This document shows, piece by piece, positions 21,950-32,994 of a DNA stretch of 64,000 nucleotides. Under the pieces are notes generated by a model. That model made no database searches. It saw nothing but the letters and a program-made list of their open reading frames with translations, and was not told the origin of the DNA. Source of the DNA: Brachionus manjavacas (taxonomy: Eukaryota > Rotifera > Eurotatoria > Ploima > Brachionidae); the NCBI GenBank assembly GCA_019054805.1, contig JAHQIY010000035.1, forward strand, positions 248,001 to 312,000, read 5' to 3'. The stretch's first letter is position 1, and every line of letters begins with the position of its first letter. The position numbers and the translations under genes were made by a program.

Positions 21950-23045
21950 ATTTTGACAAAATTTTTTAAGCTTTAATCTAAACTTTCATAGCTAAAGACG
22001 GTCTGTTTCATTTTCAGTTGATGGAATATTTAAATGATTTTTACATCAATCTTCTAACTCACTAAGACTTATTTGATAGACACCGTTCTTTCTTTTTTTC
22101 CAAAAGAAACCAAACAAAAAGCCTCTGATTTTACCAAGCGTTCTAGTTTCATTCTTCATTTACAACAAAAAGGGGAACCTAGAAAAAAAGATAAATAAAT
22201 ACACCAACGAACTAGAACAATGGCTTTTTAAGTGGAAAAGGAAGATATCAGTTGAAAAGTGGTGTTCAGTAGTCTTTTCTTAGTTAGTTAAAGAAAGACA
22301 ATGATAACCTTAACTTAAACATTTATGGAAATAGAATCATGAGCCAAAAAGAAATCAAGTTTCTTGGTATAAAATTTTATTGTAAGTTAAATTTAAAAAG
22401 ACTGGTAGACGAAATTAAAGAACGCTGCCATACGAGGCTAAATATTATTAAGATACTTTCAAACAAAAAATGAGGTCTTAATCAAAATACCGAATTTCCT
22501 TGCTTGAATTCGTTTTCAGAAAACAATATCAGAAAACTAAAATAAATTCAGAATACAGCAGTAAGATCTATCCTTAAGTTAAATATGATACTTCCCCCTT
22601 TATCATGCACCAAGAGGCTTTCTATAAATTTAAACTACTTACATTCTCGAATTGACTTTTTGAGTTGAGTGAGAGATATGTCAGGGCAGGACTATATCAT
22701 TCTATTCCATTGATTGCTAGACTGTTGGAGGAATACAAAAGAAGGTTTCGAATCAAGATACATTGAATACCCAACTCCATTGTGTAATTGCTACCTTACT
22801 GTTTCCTCTTTTTTTTCATGAAGCTCCAACTATGTTTACATGTGTCACAAGTTACATTCTATTTCAATGCATGTCTTTTTAGCTTTCATTTCATTTTATT
22901 TTAGCTTATTTTACTTAAAGTTTATACTTTTCAATTATTTTAATTATCTTCTATTTTTAATCATTTTTTATTTTTAATGTTTGATATTTTTATTTTAATG
23001 TGAAAGAGCTTCTGGTCGTCACAGATAAACAAATAAAAAATAAAT
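21950..23045 (+). mobile_element. Decayed non-LTR retrotransposon copy, family A (twin of 52535-53620)
   Basis: From about 22110 the sequence aligns with the coding strand of the 1-1096 element: remnants of the LLFADDL region, then KINKYTNELEQWL, IKFLGIKF(Y)CKLN, EIKERCHTRLNIIKILSNKK, ending near PTPLCNCYLTVSSFF at about 22810. In-frame stops and an internal deletion (the segment corresponding to GNLYKSLVGSILDYS is missing) kill it. The region from 21950 to 22905 is almost identical to 52540-53490, including the same damage. It ends in an (AAATA)n tail at 23020-23045 after the GAGCTTCTGGTCGTCACAGA 3'-terminal signature. Confidence 0.75.
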
Positions 23046-24999
23046 AAATAAAAAAAATTCTATTTTTCAAAAATAAATTTGATAAAAAAAAGTCTTTTAT
23101 TGAAGAAATAATTCCTACTTGAAAGAAAACATTGTCCTGGTCGCTCAAAAGCTACAACATACGCTTTTTTTTATCACCCTAATGAAACTAAAGTCATTAC
23201 CGACATTGGTATCAAAGCGGCGAAAATACGAGTAGAAGAATAAAGAAAAAAGTGAGTCAGTAGCCCAAACGTGTTAGACCTCCTAGATCAAAGAAAAAAA
23301 AAAAAGTATTAATAATAACTTTTGTTTAACAACAAAAATTTTGATTTTTTGTTTTATTTTTGCATCAATTCACACAATTTTTCTCCTTTTTAATTATTTT
23401 GAATATCAATAATTTAAAAAATTTCAAACATCAGTATTTTTTTTCAGTATTATGCATTAAAACAACATAGGTAATAATTATTATAAATTGATAAATTAGA
23501 AGTTAAAAATTTTTTTATCGAAAATAAAAAATAGTATTTTAATTTTATTTTTAAATCGCATAATAAAAATAGAATAGTAAAATAGTAAAAATTAACAAAG
23601 TTAAAATTAAATTTTTCAGCGCACAAATATTCGAACTTAAAAATTTTGTATCTAACAATCTAAAAATTTTCTAATTTTTTCCTCATAGTCAGACTGTGAC
23701 GGCAAATTGAAGTTCATTATCAAATATAAATTTCAAATTAAAATTTATAGTTTAAGATTTAAAAAAATCTATTTTTTATCATTAATCATTTAACGACTAA
23801 ACTTTATTAAATATGATTTGTTTAATCTTTAACAAGGAAGAAAATTAGATGAATTTTTGTCTGAAGTAAAAATAAAATCTAAATCAATACAAAATAAAAT
23901 TCTGTTACGTATTTTTGAGTCATAATTTGAATTGCTTTATGTGGATTTTAATTTTTTCTTTCTAGTTCTCAATTAAAGATCAATTAAAGATCAATTTATA
24001 ATAAGATTTTTTTTAATTTTAAATAATTAACATTATATGTTTAAATAGAATAAAGCTGATTTCATCATTTTTTTAGATTTTTATCAATTAAGTTTTGGTC
24101 ATGTGATCATGAACTTTAAGTGGCCGACTTGACCAAAATTTAAAAAGACACTTATTTAAAAAAAAATAAAGCATTTATTTTGGTCTAAGATGATGGTAAA
24201 CATTCGAAGATAAAAATTGTATTTGCCATTCAATAATATAGCTTTTTAATTTTTTAATTTCCTAAGACAAAATAAAAAGTAATTATGTCAATTATATTTT
24301 TTGTTATTAAAATTTTTTGATTCGAATAAAACAATTTTAATTTTAATTCAGGATTTCTTTAATAAAGTTTTAAGTTTATAATTAACAAAAAAATTGTAAT
24401 AATTTAAATAATCTGTCGCTTTCTATTCTAGAGGATAAAAGGCGCTCATTTTCTTTTCCAGGATTTTTTAATTCGATCTAGAATAGAAGTTTATGTATCA
24501 AAGTTGATCTCATAAACAGCAATTAAACCTAAAAGAATTGGTCATTTTTAAATTTTCTAAAAATAATGATAACTTAAAAAATTATTAAGTATTTTTTACT
24601 GCATTAAAAAAATTAAAAACTCTTATCTGTTAATATATTCAACTAATAATTTGATATATTCCATCAAAAAAAAGTTTGTTTATTTTTAGACAAAAAATTT
24701 TTGTTAAGAGCGAAGTAAATGAATTTTTTAAGAAATTTCGAAAAAAACTTTAACTATTCAATAAATTAAATTTTTAAACTGAGTTTTTTAATTAATTATA
24801 TTTTTAAGATTAAAAATAAAAAAAAATAAAAAAAATGAATGAATACTTATTAGCTAAGCAAAAATTTTTAGAATGTTCAATTTAAAATTTTTTAAATAAA
24901 ATTATTTAAATCAAATAAAACTCAACAACAAAAATAAAATAAGAGCCCTGCTCAGCTTAATTTAATTTAAATTTTAAACGATTTTCAATTGAATTTGAT
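23046..24999. other. A+T-rich intergenic DNA
   Basis: Mostly featureless. 23120-23290 is less A+T-rich, and one frame reads HCPGRSKATTYAFFYHPNET followed by ITDIGIKAAKIRVEE, then stops. This may be a remnant of a transposon zinc-finger or transposase but I cannot assign it. Confidence 0.4.
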
Positions 25000-25430
25000 T
25001 CAATTTTTAGATTTATAGTTTTGATGATCTATAGACTTTTGCCTACGAGAACTTCCATGTTTCTTATTTTCGAAGCATTTTGTTAAATCAATTTGTGAAA
25101 AATATTCTTCCCATTCTTTAAATGTAATATAACCGTCATTTAAACCTTTGGAAAAAAAAACTTTAGTATTTAAATTAAATTTTGATTTGTTTCTCACCAG
25201 TTTTATCTATTAATTCGAAAAGATCATCAATATAATGCAAATTTTCTAGTTTATTCGATTGCATTTTATTAATTCTTTTGTTATTAGCCAAAACATATCT
25301 TTCAGATAATGTTAATGCAAACAAGGTTTTCAGAGTTGAAACTTCGAAATTGGAAAAATAAAATTATAAACATTTTAATATTCAAAAAATTACCGATCAG
25401 CATCAACGAGCCCAATCTTACAAGATTCAT
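25000..25430 (-). CDS. Small secreted protein with an EF-hand-like motif
   Basis: Three exons: 25430-25394, 25341-25198, 25145-25000. The two short GT..AG introns are 52 nt each, giving 108 residues in a continuous frame. The first 20-25 residues (MNLVRLGSLMLIVSTLKTLF) are hydrophobic and look like a signal peptide or anchor. The middle has a helix (LHYIDDLFELIDKT), a loop with NDGYITFKE and a second helix WEEYFSQID, the helix-loop-helix pattern of an EF-hand. The loop appears 14 rather than 12 residues long, so canonical Ca binding is uncertain. The C terminus is a short basic tail with a single Cys. An acceptor-like TTTCAAATAG lies 2 nt before the ATG. No orthologue recognised. It could be a lineage-specific Ca-binding or luminal protein. 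Confidence 0.6.
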
Positions 25431-25434
25431 GTCT

Positions 25435-26447
25435 ATTTGAAATTAATTAAAGAGATTCAGTTATTAATCCTTCAATATGTAAGAATTCCTTAAAAAATTA
25501 TTATTAGTCAAATTCGAAAGATTTTGGTGCTATCTAATACTGAGCTTAAATATTTGAAAATAATCGATTTTGTTTTTCAAAAAAACTTAATTAGGAGTGC
25601 TAATTTATTTTTAATTTTGCTTAAATTGTTTAAAATCTAAATTGATCTCAATAAAGACCGCTTTTTTTTCTAATGACAATAAAAGAATGTCCTTCTTTTA
25701 TATAGTTTAGCAATATGGGTTCACAATTAAATTTAATCAAGTTTATTTTTCCTTTGAAAATCATATGAGATGGTGTCTGATAAAATATACTAACCAGCTA
25801 GATTTCATGTTAATTTGGAAATTTAGTATTAGAAATGTGATCATTTTGAGGCGATTGGTTTTCTTTGGTAATTCGCAAAAATAAATCTAACAAAATATGA
25901 TACTTCCTTGAAATTATGAGGAAAAATGAACTAAAAACCTATTTATGGCAAATAATAAATTTGAAATACCACGCAAAATAATGATAAAAATATCCATAAA
26001 TAGCAGGATAACGTCAAAGAAATGTAAAGATTTCTTGGAAAAATATACATTTTTAATGAGCTAAAATTACCCAGAAATTAAGCAAATTATAGCAAAATAA
26101 TTTTTTAAATCGATTATTTTACTTAGATTGATAAATGGTACCTAAATTTCAGATTAAGCTAAAGAGTCTTAATATTTTTGCACATTATATTTAGTAAAAA
26201 CTACACAGATTTAATAAAAATCCCAAAAAAAAATAAAAATATAATAAAGTGAATATTGTGTCAATTTTTTTATTTAAAATAAACAAAATAAGTTAAAATA
26301 CCAAAAAATTTTTAATTTTTCCATTTTATCATTAAAAAAACATATTTAGTAAAAGAAAACCTAAAAAAAATCTACAAAAATATTTTTTTTCATAGTACAA
26401 CCTTTGGGCAGTAAAACCTCTTATTTTTTTCATGACAGCATTACAAC
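25435..26447. other. A+T-rich intergenic DNA
   Basis: No coding signal or repeat structure recognised on either strand. Confidence 0.5.
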
Positions 26448-26553
26448 TTTAACAAACATTTTCAATAGATAAAACTGCATCATTCGGCTTTTGTTTTTTA
26501 GATGATTTTAGAGCTGGTTCATTTTCTTTAACTATATCTTCTTCGTCGTTTAT
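26448..26553 (-). pseudogene. Orphan C-terminal coding fragment next to a LINE tail
   Basis: The minus strand reads NDEEDIVKENEPALKSSKKQ, then KPNDAVLSIENVC and a stop. The acidic/basic, non-repetitive composition looks like the C terminus of a nuclear protein. It abuts the A-rich 3' tail of the LINE at 26555-27330, and no acceptor with a pyrimidine tract is visible. It may be a host exon split by the insertion or a chance frame. Beyond the LINE, minus-strand 27390-27360 has an ATG frame (MIPKKSSSTQGPNVL) that could be the other side, but this is speculative. Confidence 0.25.
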
Positions 26554-26554
26554 T

Positions 26555-27330
26555 TTTTTTTTATTTATTCATTAATCTGTACAGAGCTAATACTCCGTCA
26601 GAATAAAAAAATATTGAAAATTAAAAAAATTAAAAATAAAGTTAAATAAGATAAAATAAAAAAATAAAAAAAATAAATCTAAGTTATGGAAAGAAAATTA
26701 TAAACCATAAGTTGAGATAGCTAGAGTTAGATATGCTTAAATATTTGATAGTTCAGGAAAAAAAGAAAAAATTGTTAGTTAGCAATTACATAATGGAATT
26801 GAAGATTCGATAACTCTTGATTCAAAACCTTTTCTATGTTCTTCCACCAGTCTAACGACCAATGGAACAGAATGACTCAATTCTGTCCTGACACATCTTT
26901 CACTCAACTCAAAAAGTTGACTTGGGGCTATTAGTAGTTTAATTTTTATTGAAAGCCTCTTGGAGCATAATATTTGAGGGGGTTTCATATTTCAGCTTCA
27001 GAATAGATCTAACTGTTGAATTTTGAATTACTGATATTTTTTTGATTTTAATTTCTGAGAATGAATTTAAACATGGATAAAAAATAAAACAAGATTGATC
27101 CCATCACTGATTTGTAAAGATTCCCTAATGTTTTTGGTTTTAGATCCCATTTCCTATTTGAGAGATATTTTTTTTTATTAAGCCTTGAATTAAATCGCTC
27201 TTTTAATTTATCCAACATAGTCTAGATTGATTTTAACTTTAGTTTTTTTCTCAAAGATAATGTAACATGACTTATCAATAGAAATTTTCATTTTCCATTT
27301 GAAAAGCCATTATAAATTTTTTAAAAATTT
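26555..27330 (-). mobile_element. Decayed non-LTR retrotransposon copy, family A
   Basis: The minus strand aligns with family A. From about 27330, with several stops and frameshifts, it gives the thumb region and C-terminal FELSERCVRTELSHSVPLVV, RLVEEHRKGFESR, IPLCNC. The 3' UTR carries the CTGACGGAGTATTAGCTCTG-type terminal signature near 26575-26600 and an A-rich (AAATA)n tail at about 26555. Truncated 5'. Confidence 0.7.
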
Positions 27331-28115
27331 CTTTCCTGTAAAAAAAAAGTATAAGAACGTTAGGACCTTGAGTGGAAGAAGATTTCTTAGGTATCATGGT
27401 TTGCTATTTTACAGGATTTTGAGACTTGACCTTGTTCCAAAAAATACATAAAAAGATAAATTTTTGCTGGGCATTAACTGAGCTTGCATTTAGAATAAAC
27501 TTTTTACATATTTCGGTTAAGTTAGCCCTGCATCTGGTCCATTAAATATAAATTACAGCCTTGAAAAAAAATGTCCACGCAATTGTTTTTCTATTTTACT
27601 TTTTGAGAGTAGTTGGTTCTAGAAAAGATATTTTCGATTTCCATCATTTTTTGTTCAAACTCAAGATAATTAAATAGAGAATTCAGAATTTATCATGTAA
27701 TAGAATGTTTGAAAAAAAAATATGAATAGAAAAAAAATAAATAAAATAAAAATTAATATTACCAATTTTAACTCTTTTTATGTAGAATTCTTCAAAAAAA
27801 TTTTAAAAGGGGAGAATAAAAAAATTTCAAGCAAAAATATACTTTAACGTAGATACATATTCACGTGTAACAACGTAGAATAGTAAAATTAGAAAAATGA
27901 AGTTTCATAAATTTACTAAGTACTTTTTTTGTACCTCCTAAAGCAGAATTGTCTATAAAATTCATGAAACAATTGAAAAAGCAGCTAATATTCTTGTTAT
28001 TAGAGATTGTTGGAGTAAATTAAAAAAAACAAGCAAAATAAATGAAGACAAGAAGTAAAAATAATATGCCAGAAGTAATCATTGGTAATTTTGTAGTTTT
28101 CCCAATTCTAAAAAA
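27331..28115. other. Intergenic or decayed transposon DNA
   Basis: 27950-28060 in one plus-strand frame reads KIHETIEKAANILVIRDCWS then KLKKTSKINEDKK, which resembles a transposase C-terminal segment but has no flanking ORF. Otherwise A+T-rich and featureless. Confidence 0.35.
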
Positions 28116-28361
28116 TTGCTGACAGAGGTTTCCGCGATCCTAATTTGCGGGATAATTGACTTTACTCATAGTCTTTATGAACTAGCTTGTGAGGCCGAAA
28201 TTTTTTCCGAATTATTTTCTAGAAATTTTTTTGACATAATAAAGGATACTAATGTGGTACCTGATATAGGTATTGATAAAACAGTCAAAGGAATCAGACA
28301 AGCTGTAAATGAGCTATCAATTGGCAATGATCCGCTCCAATTGTACTGGACAATGCATTAA
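28116..28361 (+). pseudogene. 81-codon ORF of unknown origin beside RTE debris
   Basis: Reads LTEVSAILICGIIDFTHSLY then ELACEAEIFSELFSRNFF with an acidic C-terminal half. No family recognised. The position directly 5' of the RTE-like fragment and the absence of splice sites or a convincing start suggest mobile-element debris. Confidence 0.2.
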
Positions 28362-28374
28362 AAATTACAGCACT

Positions 28375-29560
28375 TTCCGCAAAGCATTTCTTTTTAGCAA
28401 ATCAAGATGCCTGTTGACAAAGTTACGACAGAAATGTTGAAAGCTGATGTTAGATCACAAAAGGAATATTACAAGACCACTTCATTAAGATATGGCGACA
28501 AAAATTCTTACTAGAGGAGTGATCAAAAAGCCTCATGGTCAAGCTCCATAAGAAAGGTAACAAAATGGTTTGTGACAATTATGATAAGCAAGCAAGGCGT
28601 TCTGCAGCATAAACCTGGGAAGAATCAGGAACTTTGGATGTCATACTTAGAGGAGAAGAACAAGTCTGGAATGGAATAACCCCTTGTGTCATAACTTCAA
28701 GAAAGCTTTTAATAGCATAAACAGAGAAACATTGTGGGTAATATCTTATGGCCTGCCACAAAAGATAGTCAACTTAAAAAACTCTTCTACGAGAAATTCT
28801 AGTGTAGCGTAATTTTGGAAAAAGGACAATCAGAGCTTCAAAGTGTGAGCAGGAGTCAGGCTAGGGTGCGTTCTCTCACTATTACTGATTGACTATGTCA
28901 TGAAGAAAACTATTTTCAGTGCTATTGAAGGCTAGTCAATGGTGGTTAACATCAAAGCTTGAAGATTTAGACCAAAACGAAAGTCATGTCCATAAACACC
29001 AAATTGAATACCCCGATTACCATTGATTTTACACAAATCGAGAGTGTAAGCGAATTCACATACTAAGGAAGCACCATCAGAACAGCGACGGGAACACACA
29101 AACACATTAAGAAAAGATTTGGTAAAGCAAAAAGTGCCTTTGCATGGAAATCAACAAACAAACCTTAATCAGTACAAACTCAAGTAATAAAAGCGAATGC
29201 TAGGGAATCTGACAAAAAAAGCCTGAATACCATCCAAGCTGGAACCCTGAAGAGGATTCTCGGGATACACTGAAACATTGTCAAAGAACAAATTCAGAGC
29301 CATTAAGTCAGTGTATAAAAGAATAAAAGGCAGCAGTGGCTTGAACATGTAATTAGAGAGAAAGAAACACAGATACCATTGAGAGCTCTTCAATGGACAC
29401 CTGAAAGTCGACGCAAGTTAGGATGACAGGCAGTAACATGAAGGTCAACAATCACGAACGAACTCACCGAAATGGGAATGACATGGAGAAAAACAAGAGT
29501 AAAAGCCAAATATCGACTTGAGTGGAAATCAAAAATAATGACCCTAAAAGAAAAAAAATC
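28375..29560 (+). mobile_element. Decayed RTE/BovB-like non-LTR retrotransposon
   Basis: Across frames and several stops the order of RT landmarks is preserved: MPVDKVTTEMLKADVRSQKE (PAEMLKA-type), KLHKKGNKMVCDNYDKQARR, FKKAFNSINRETLWVIS, YGLPQKIVNLKKLFYEKF, then VSRSQARVRSL (GVRQGC block) with DYVMKKT, ESVSEFTY(x)GSTI, KRILGIH, QWLEHVIREKETQIPLRALQ, WTPESRRKLG, ELTEMGMTWRKTRVKAKYRL. This ordering matches RTE-type elements. Too many lesions to be active. Its 3' end is repeated at 6640-6900. Confidence 0.7.
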
Positions 29561-30209
29561 AATATGCCAAAACGCTCAACTTAATATAAAACTTTTTTTG
29601 CTTTATTTTATTTTTATAAAATTACATTTAATTTCAATAATTTACTGCAATTTAAAAAATAAAAGTTTATTTTGAAAAGTTTATTTTTATATAAATTTAA
29701 CAAATTTATGCATGAGTACCAAAATATATATAAATATATACAGTACTGATTTGTTTCAGTGGTTTTACCAAAATTTTAGTAAATTTACGGCAATTCCGGT
29801 AATTTTACGTAAAATCGCAAAAGAGAAAAACAGTAAATTTACCAGAATTTAACGGATTTTCCGTAAAATTTCGTAAAAACCAAAAGGGCCAAAAAAATCC
29901 AAAAAAATCAAAATTTTTGCAATTTTTTCACTTTTTTTAGTTTTTTTTCAAAATTAATAAAAAAATTTAAAAGAAAAAAAATTGTATTGTTTTACGCAAA
30001 TTTTCGTAAATTTTTATTGATTTTAGTGAAAAATAGTAAAAAAAAGGGAAAAAAAGTTAAAAAAAAGAAAAATTTAAATTAAGTTTTTTTAATATTGAAA
30101 TTATTAGATACATATATTTTAGTGATTTGACCAGTCTCCATTTTTCTCAATTACAATTTCAATCACCTAATTTATCAAAATTAATATTTTAAAAAGCCAA
30201 AACCTTTAA

Positions 30210-30640
30210 TTTAGATTTCAACCTTTTTCAGATGATTTATATATTTTCTACATTTTTCAACTGTTAGTGATTTTTCAAATTCTCTTATAGCCAATGCTGC
30301 ATCAGCTATGGTAAACACCATTTTTTTTCTTGCAAATTTCTTCATTTCATTCCACAGCATTTCAATAGGGTTTAAATCTGGCGAGTTAGGGGGTGATTTA
30401 ATCTTAAATTTAATTACTAAATTAGTTTTTAAATTTTATATTTACTTATTATTTTACCCAATTAGTTTTGTTTATATCTAAAAATGATCTGCATAATAAA
30501 CTACTGTGTTTAGGATCATTGTCTTGGTGCAACTGAAATTCCGAATCGAATTTACTTGCACCAAATGGTAATAAATATTCTGACATTATTTCCCTGTATA
30601 ACACTGAATTCATGTTTTCATTGAATATCAAGTCAAATTT
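30210..30640 (-). pseudogene. Tc1-like transposase C-terminal fragment, apparently with an intron
   Basis: Minus-strand 30640-30458 encodes NSVLYREIMSEYLLPFGASK and FQLHQDNDPKHSS ... LDINKTNW. After a 55-nt GT..AG segment (30457-30403) the frame resumes IKSPPNSPDLNPIEMLWNEM, KKFARKKMVFTIADAALAIR, then EFEKSLTVEKCRKYI. The QD and PIE residues are exactly 34 residues apart, the DD34E spacing of Tc1 elements, once the 55 nt are removed. The N-terminal DNA-binding domain and the first catalytic Asp are missing. The break upstream coincides with the nested palindrome at 30624-30785. Confidence 0.75.
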
Positions 30641-30785
30641 TAGTTAAACGCAAGTACGTCCAAATATGAAGGAAAGCTTAATATTTGAGCTGGTATCTCT
30701 CATAAAGGGGCTACAAATTTTGCAGTTTGAATTTTTTCTACTTTGTATTGCGTTAAACTAAAATTTGACTAGATATTCAATGATC
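30624..30785. repeat. Nested short inverted-repeat element inside the Tc1-like element
   Basis: TTGAATATCAAGTCAAATTT at 30624 and AAATTTGACTAGATATTCAA ending near 30782 are inverted copies with about 35 bp of pairing (through AGTTAAACGCAA / TTGCGTTAAACT). They enclose about 90 bp of unrelated sequence. It interrupts the transposase frame, so it inserted later. Confidence 0.55.
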
Positions 30786-31125
30786 TAATAATTTCAATAT
30801 TAAAAAAACTTAATTCAAATTTTTCTTTTTTTTAACTTTTTTTCCCTTTTTTTACTATTTTTCACTAAAATCAATAAAAATTTACGAAAATTTGCGTAAA
30901 AAAATACAATTTTTTTTCTTTTAAATTTTTTTATTAATTTTGAAAAAAAACTAAAAAAAGTGAAAAAATTGCAAAAATTTTGATTTTTTTGCCCTTTTGG
31001 TTTTTACGAAATTTAACGGAAAATCCATTAAATTCTGGTAAATTTACGGGAATTCCGGTGAATTTACTAAAATTTTGGTAAATTCGCGTAAATTTTGGTA
31101 AAATCACTGGAACAAATCAGTACTG

Positions 31126-31311
31126 TATATTTGGTCATTTAAAAAATTTCCGAATTATTAAAAAAAAAAATTTCTAAAGGCTTTTTATTTTTGGTGCTGC
31201 ATGTATCGAGAAAGAAAGTCAAAATTTTTGTATAAAATTTTTATTCTTTAATAATTATTATTCTAAAAATTAAGAAATTATTAAAACTTGAGTAAATAAT
31301 TTAATCTATTT
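31126..31311. other. 3' flank of TMEM161
   Basis: Short A+T-rich spacer, containing minus-strand AATAAA-type hexamers near 31238-31243. Confidence 0.4.
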
Positions 31312-32994
31312 CTAGACAACATAATGATTATCAATATAATGGTAATAAAGCAAACCAATACAACTTATTGTAAACCAGATTGTGCTTGTCCAAAAAGTAA
31401 AATAACCTATTAGGCTTCTTAGAACATAAGGGGTGAAAATCTTGTTCAAAGCATCGTGGCTTTGGCTTATATTAAAATGTGACGACTCGAGCCGTTTGAA
31501 TAAATTAGGAGAATCGGATGCATTTTGCTTGAAACTCGAACTCCAGCTGGAGAGAAGATCGACAAAAGTGTTGCAGTATTGACTGTCTCCGCACCATGTG
31601 TAATTTCCCAAAGTTTTCAGCAAAAACACCATAAACAAAAGCACATACAATGGCACAATGTACTGGTTTGCAACCACTCCATAATATTGATAGATGGACG
31701 AAATTGAACTCATGTATTTGGTGTTGGTTACTTTGGTTGATTGCTTCCGAATGCTAGCTGCTATTTCGAAAGCCAAATTTAGATAGGATTGCGCATAGTG
31801 TCTGTACAATGCCAATCTCATTAGGAAAAAAATCACAACTAAATAGATTTTTAGATTAGTGGCAAACAGTATGTTAAAAAAGAATATTTTGATTGTGTTG
31901 AAAATATTTGAATTTGTTTTCGGGGAGGTAATTAAATTAATGAACTTGTTGATGGTAGCGTTGGCACTAGTTCCGGTCGCTTTGTTTGCCACTTTTTCAT
32001 TTGGGTCAAACTTGAGCCAGCAGATGGATACCAGAAGGGGCAAAATAAAGCTCAAGTAGAATAGAAATCTTTTGGACTTGGAGCCTTGAGAGTACTTTAG
32101 GGATAAAAAGTGAAGTCTGGCCAGACGAAAGGCAGGAAAAAAAAACAAGGCACCGATGACTGCACTTAGAAAAGCTATGCAGCATGTGAATAACAAGTCA
32201 TTAGTGCTGTAGTATTTGAACTGGGAGTAGATGTTCTGGTTTGTTGTCACAACTTTGGATGTTTTGGCATTTGGGCTGTGAACTAGAGCCAGAGTGCTTG
32301 ATGAAACATTTCTAAAGGCGTCTTTGAGCTGAAAATCAAAAAATTTTGTATCTGCCAGCTGAACCAACAATGAGAGCATGAAGGACACGCCAGCGAAGAT
32401 AAATAGCAAAGCGCCTTCAGATGTTCTCAAATAGTTTCGAGCTATAGATGCAAGAGTGGCTATGCCGTACAAAATTGCCATTACACACCATACCACGCTC
32501 AGATTTATTTCGTCACTAGGCCGAAAAATGGCCATGTAAATTTCTGTGCTTGTGTAGATAATGATTGCAATTAGTGAGACATCTACAAAACTCTGGAAGT
32601 CGTCGGAATACTTGATGAAATGAAGATCATGCGGCAGCACTGGACACATGGATAATTCAATGGTTGCGCCCTCGGGTATGTTGAACTCTTCTTTGTCATC
32701 ATCGATTTCGAACAAGCGGCTCATTTTTTTGCATTTGGCTAAAATAACAAAATTTTGGTTTGAATCAAGAAATTTTTTTTTTCTTTTTTTGTATCTTTTT
32801 TTTGGTCATGCAAACTTACTCTGGTTCTTGTAGTGAGAGCGGACAGATTTTTTTAATTCAGCTGAATTTGGACTCAAATAGCGGTAGAGTTTGTGGCATA
32901 ACAAATATCTTCCATACGAATAAAACTTTCCAAGTTTTGTCAATAAAATAAACATAATAATTGTATAGATAAACTGGGGTCCAAACAGAGCCAT
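31312..32994 (-). CDS. TMEM161B: TMEM161 multi-pass membrane protein
   Basis: Two exons, 32994-32820 and 32738-31312, with an 82-nt intron-class gap (GTAAGT ... TTTTAG, phase 1), giving 533 residues. Human TMEM161A/B have about 480-490. Family signatures: the N-terminal MALFGPQFIYTIIMFILL with GRYLLCHKLYRYL, ISLVWC-like NLSVVWCVMA, FPAFRLARLHFLSLKYSQG, RLALYRHYAQSYLNLAFEIA, the strongly conserved LLKTLGNYTW and IFTPYVLRSLIGYFTFW with a final hydrophobic segment before YYHYI. At least eight hydrophobic membrane segments are visible. The length excess is an Asn/Ser/Thr/Lys-rich loop around residues 255-330 and a loop after KTLGNYTW. TMEM161B is linked to cardiac rhythm and neuronal development in vertebrates. 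The biochemical role is unknown. I cannot tell whether it is A or B. Divergent from eL39, 508 nt away. Confidence 0.9.

Larger units (their letters stand above)
29741..31125. mobile_element. Tc1/mariner-like element with long terminal inverted repeats
   Basis: Ends are CAGTACTGATTTGTTTCAGT at 29741 and the reverse complement at 31125. TA flanks both (29739-29740, 31126-31127). The inverted arms are long, about 350 bp, with TTTACG(T/A)AAAT and GGTAAATTTAC units near the ends. The interior holds the 3' part of a Tc1 transposase on the minus strand and a nested palindromic insertion. It resembles a partially deleted autonomous element that kept its C-terminal catalytic exon. Confidence 0.85.
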
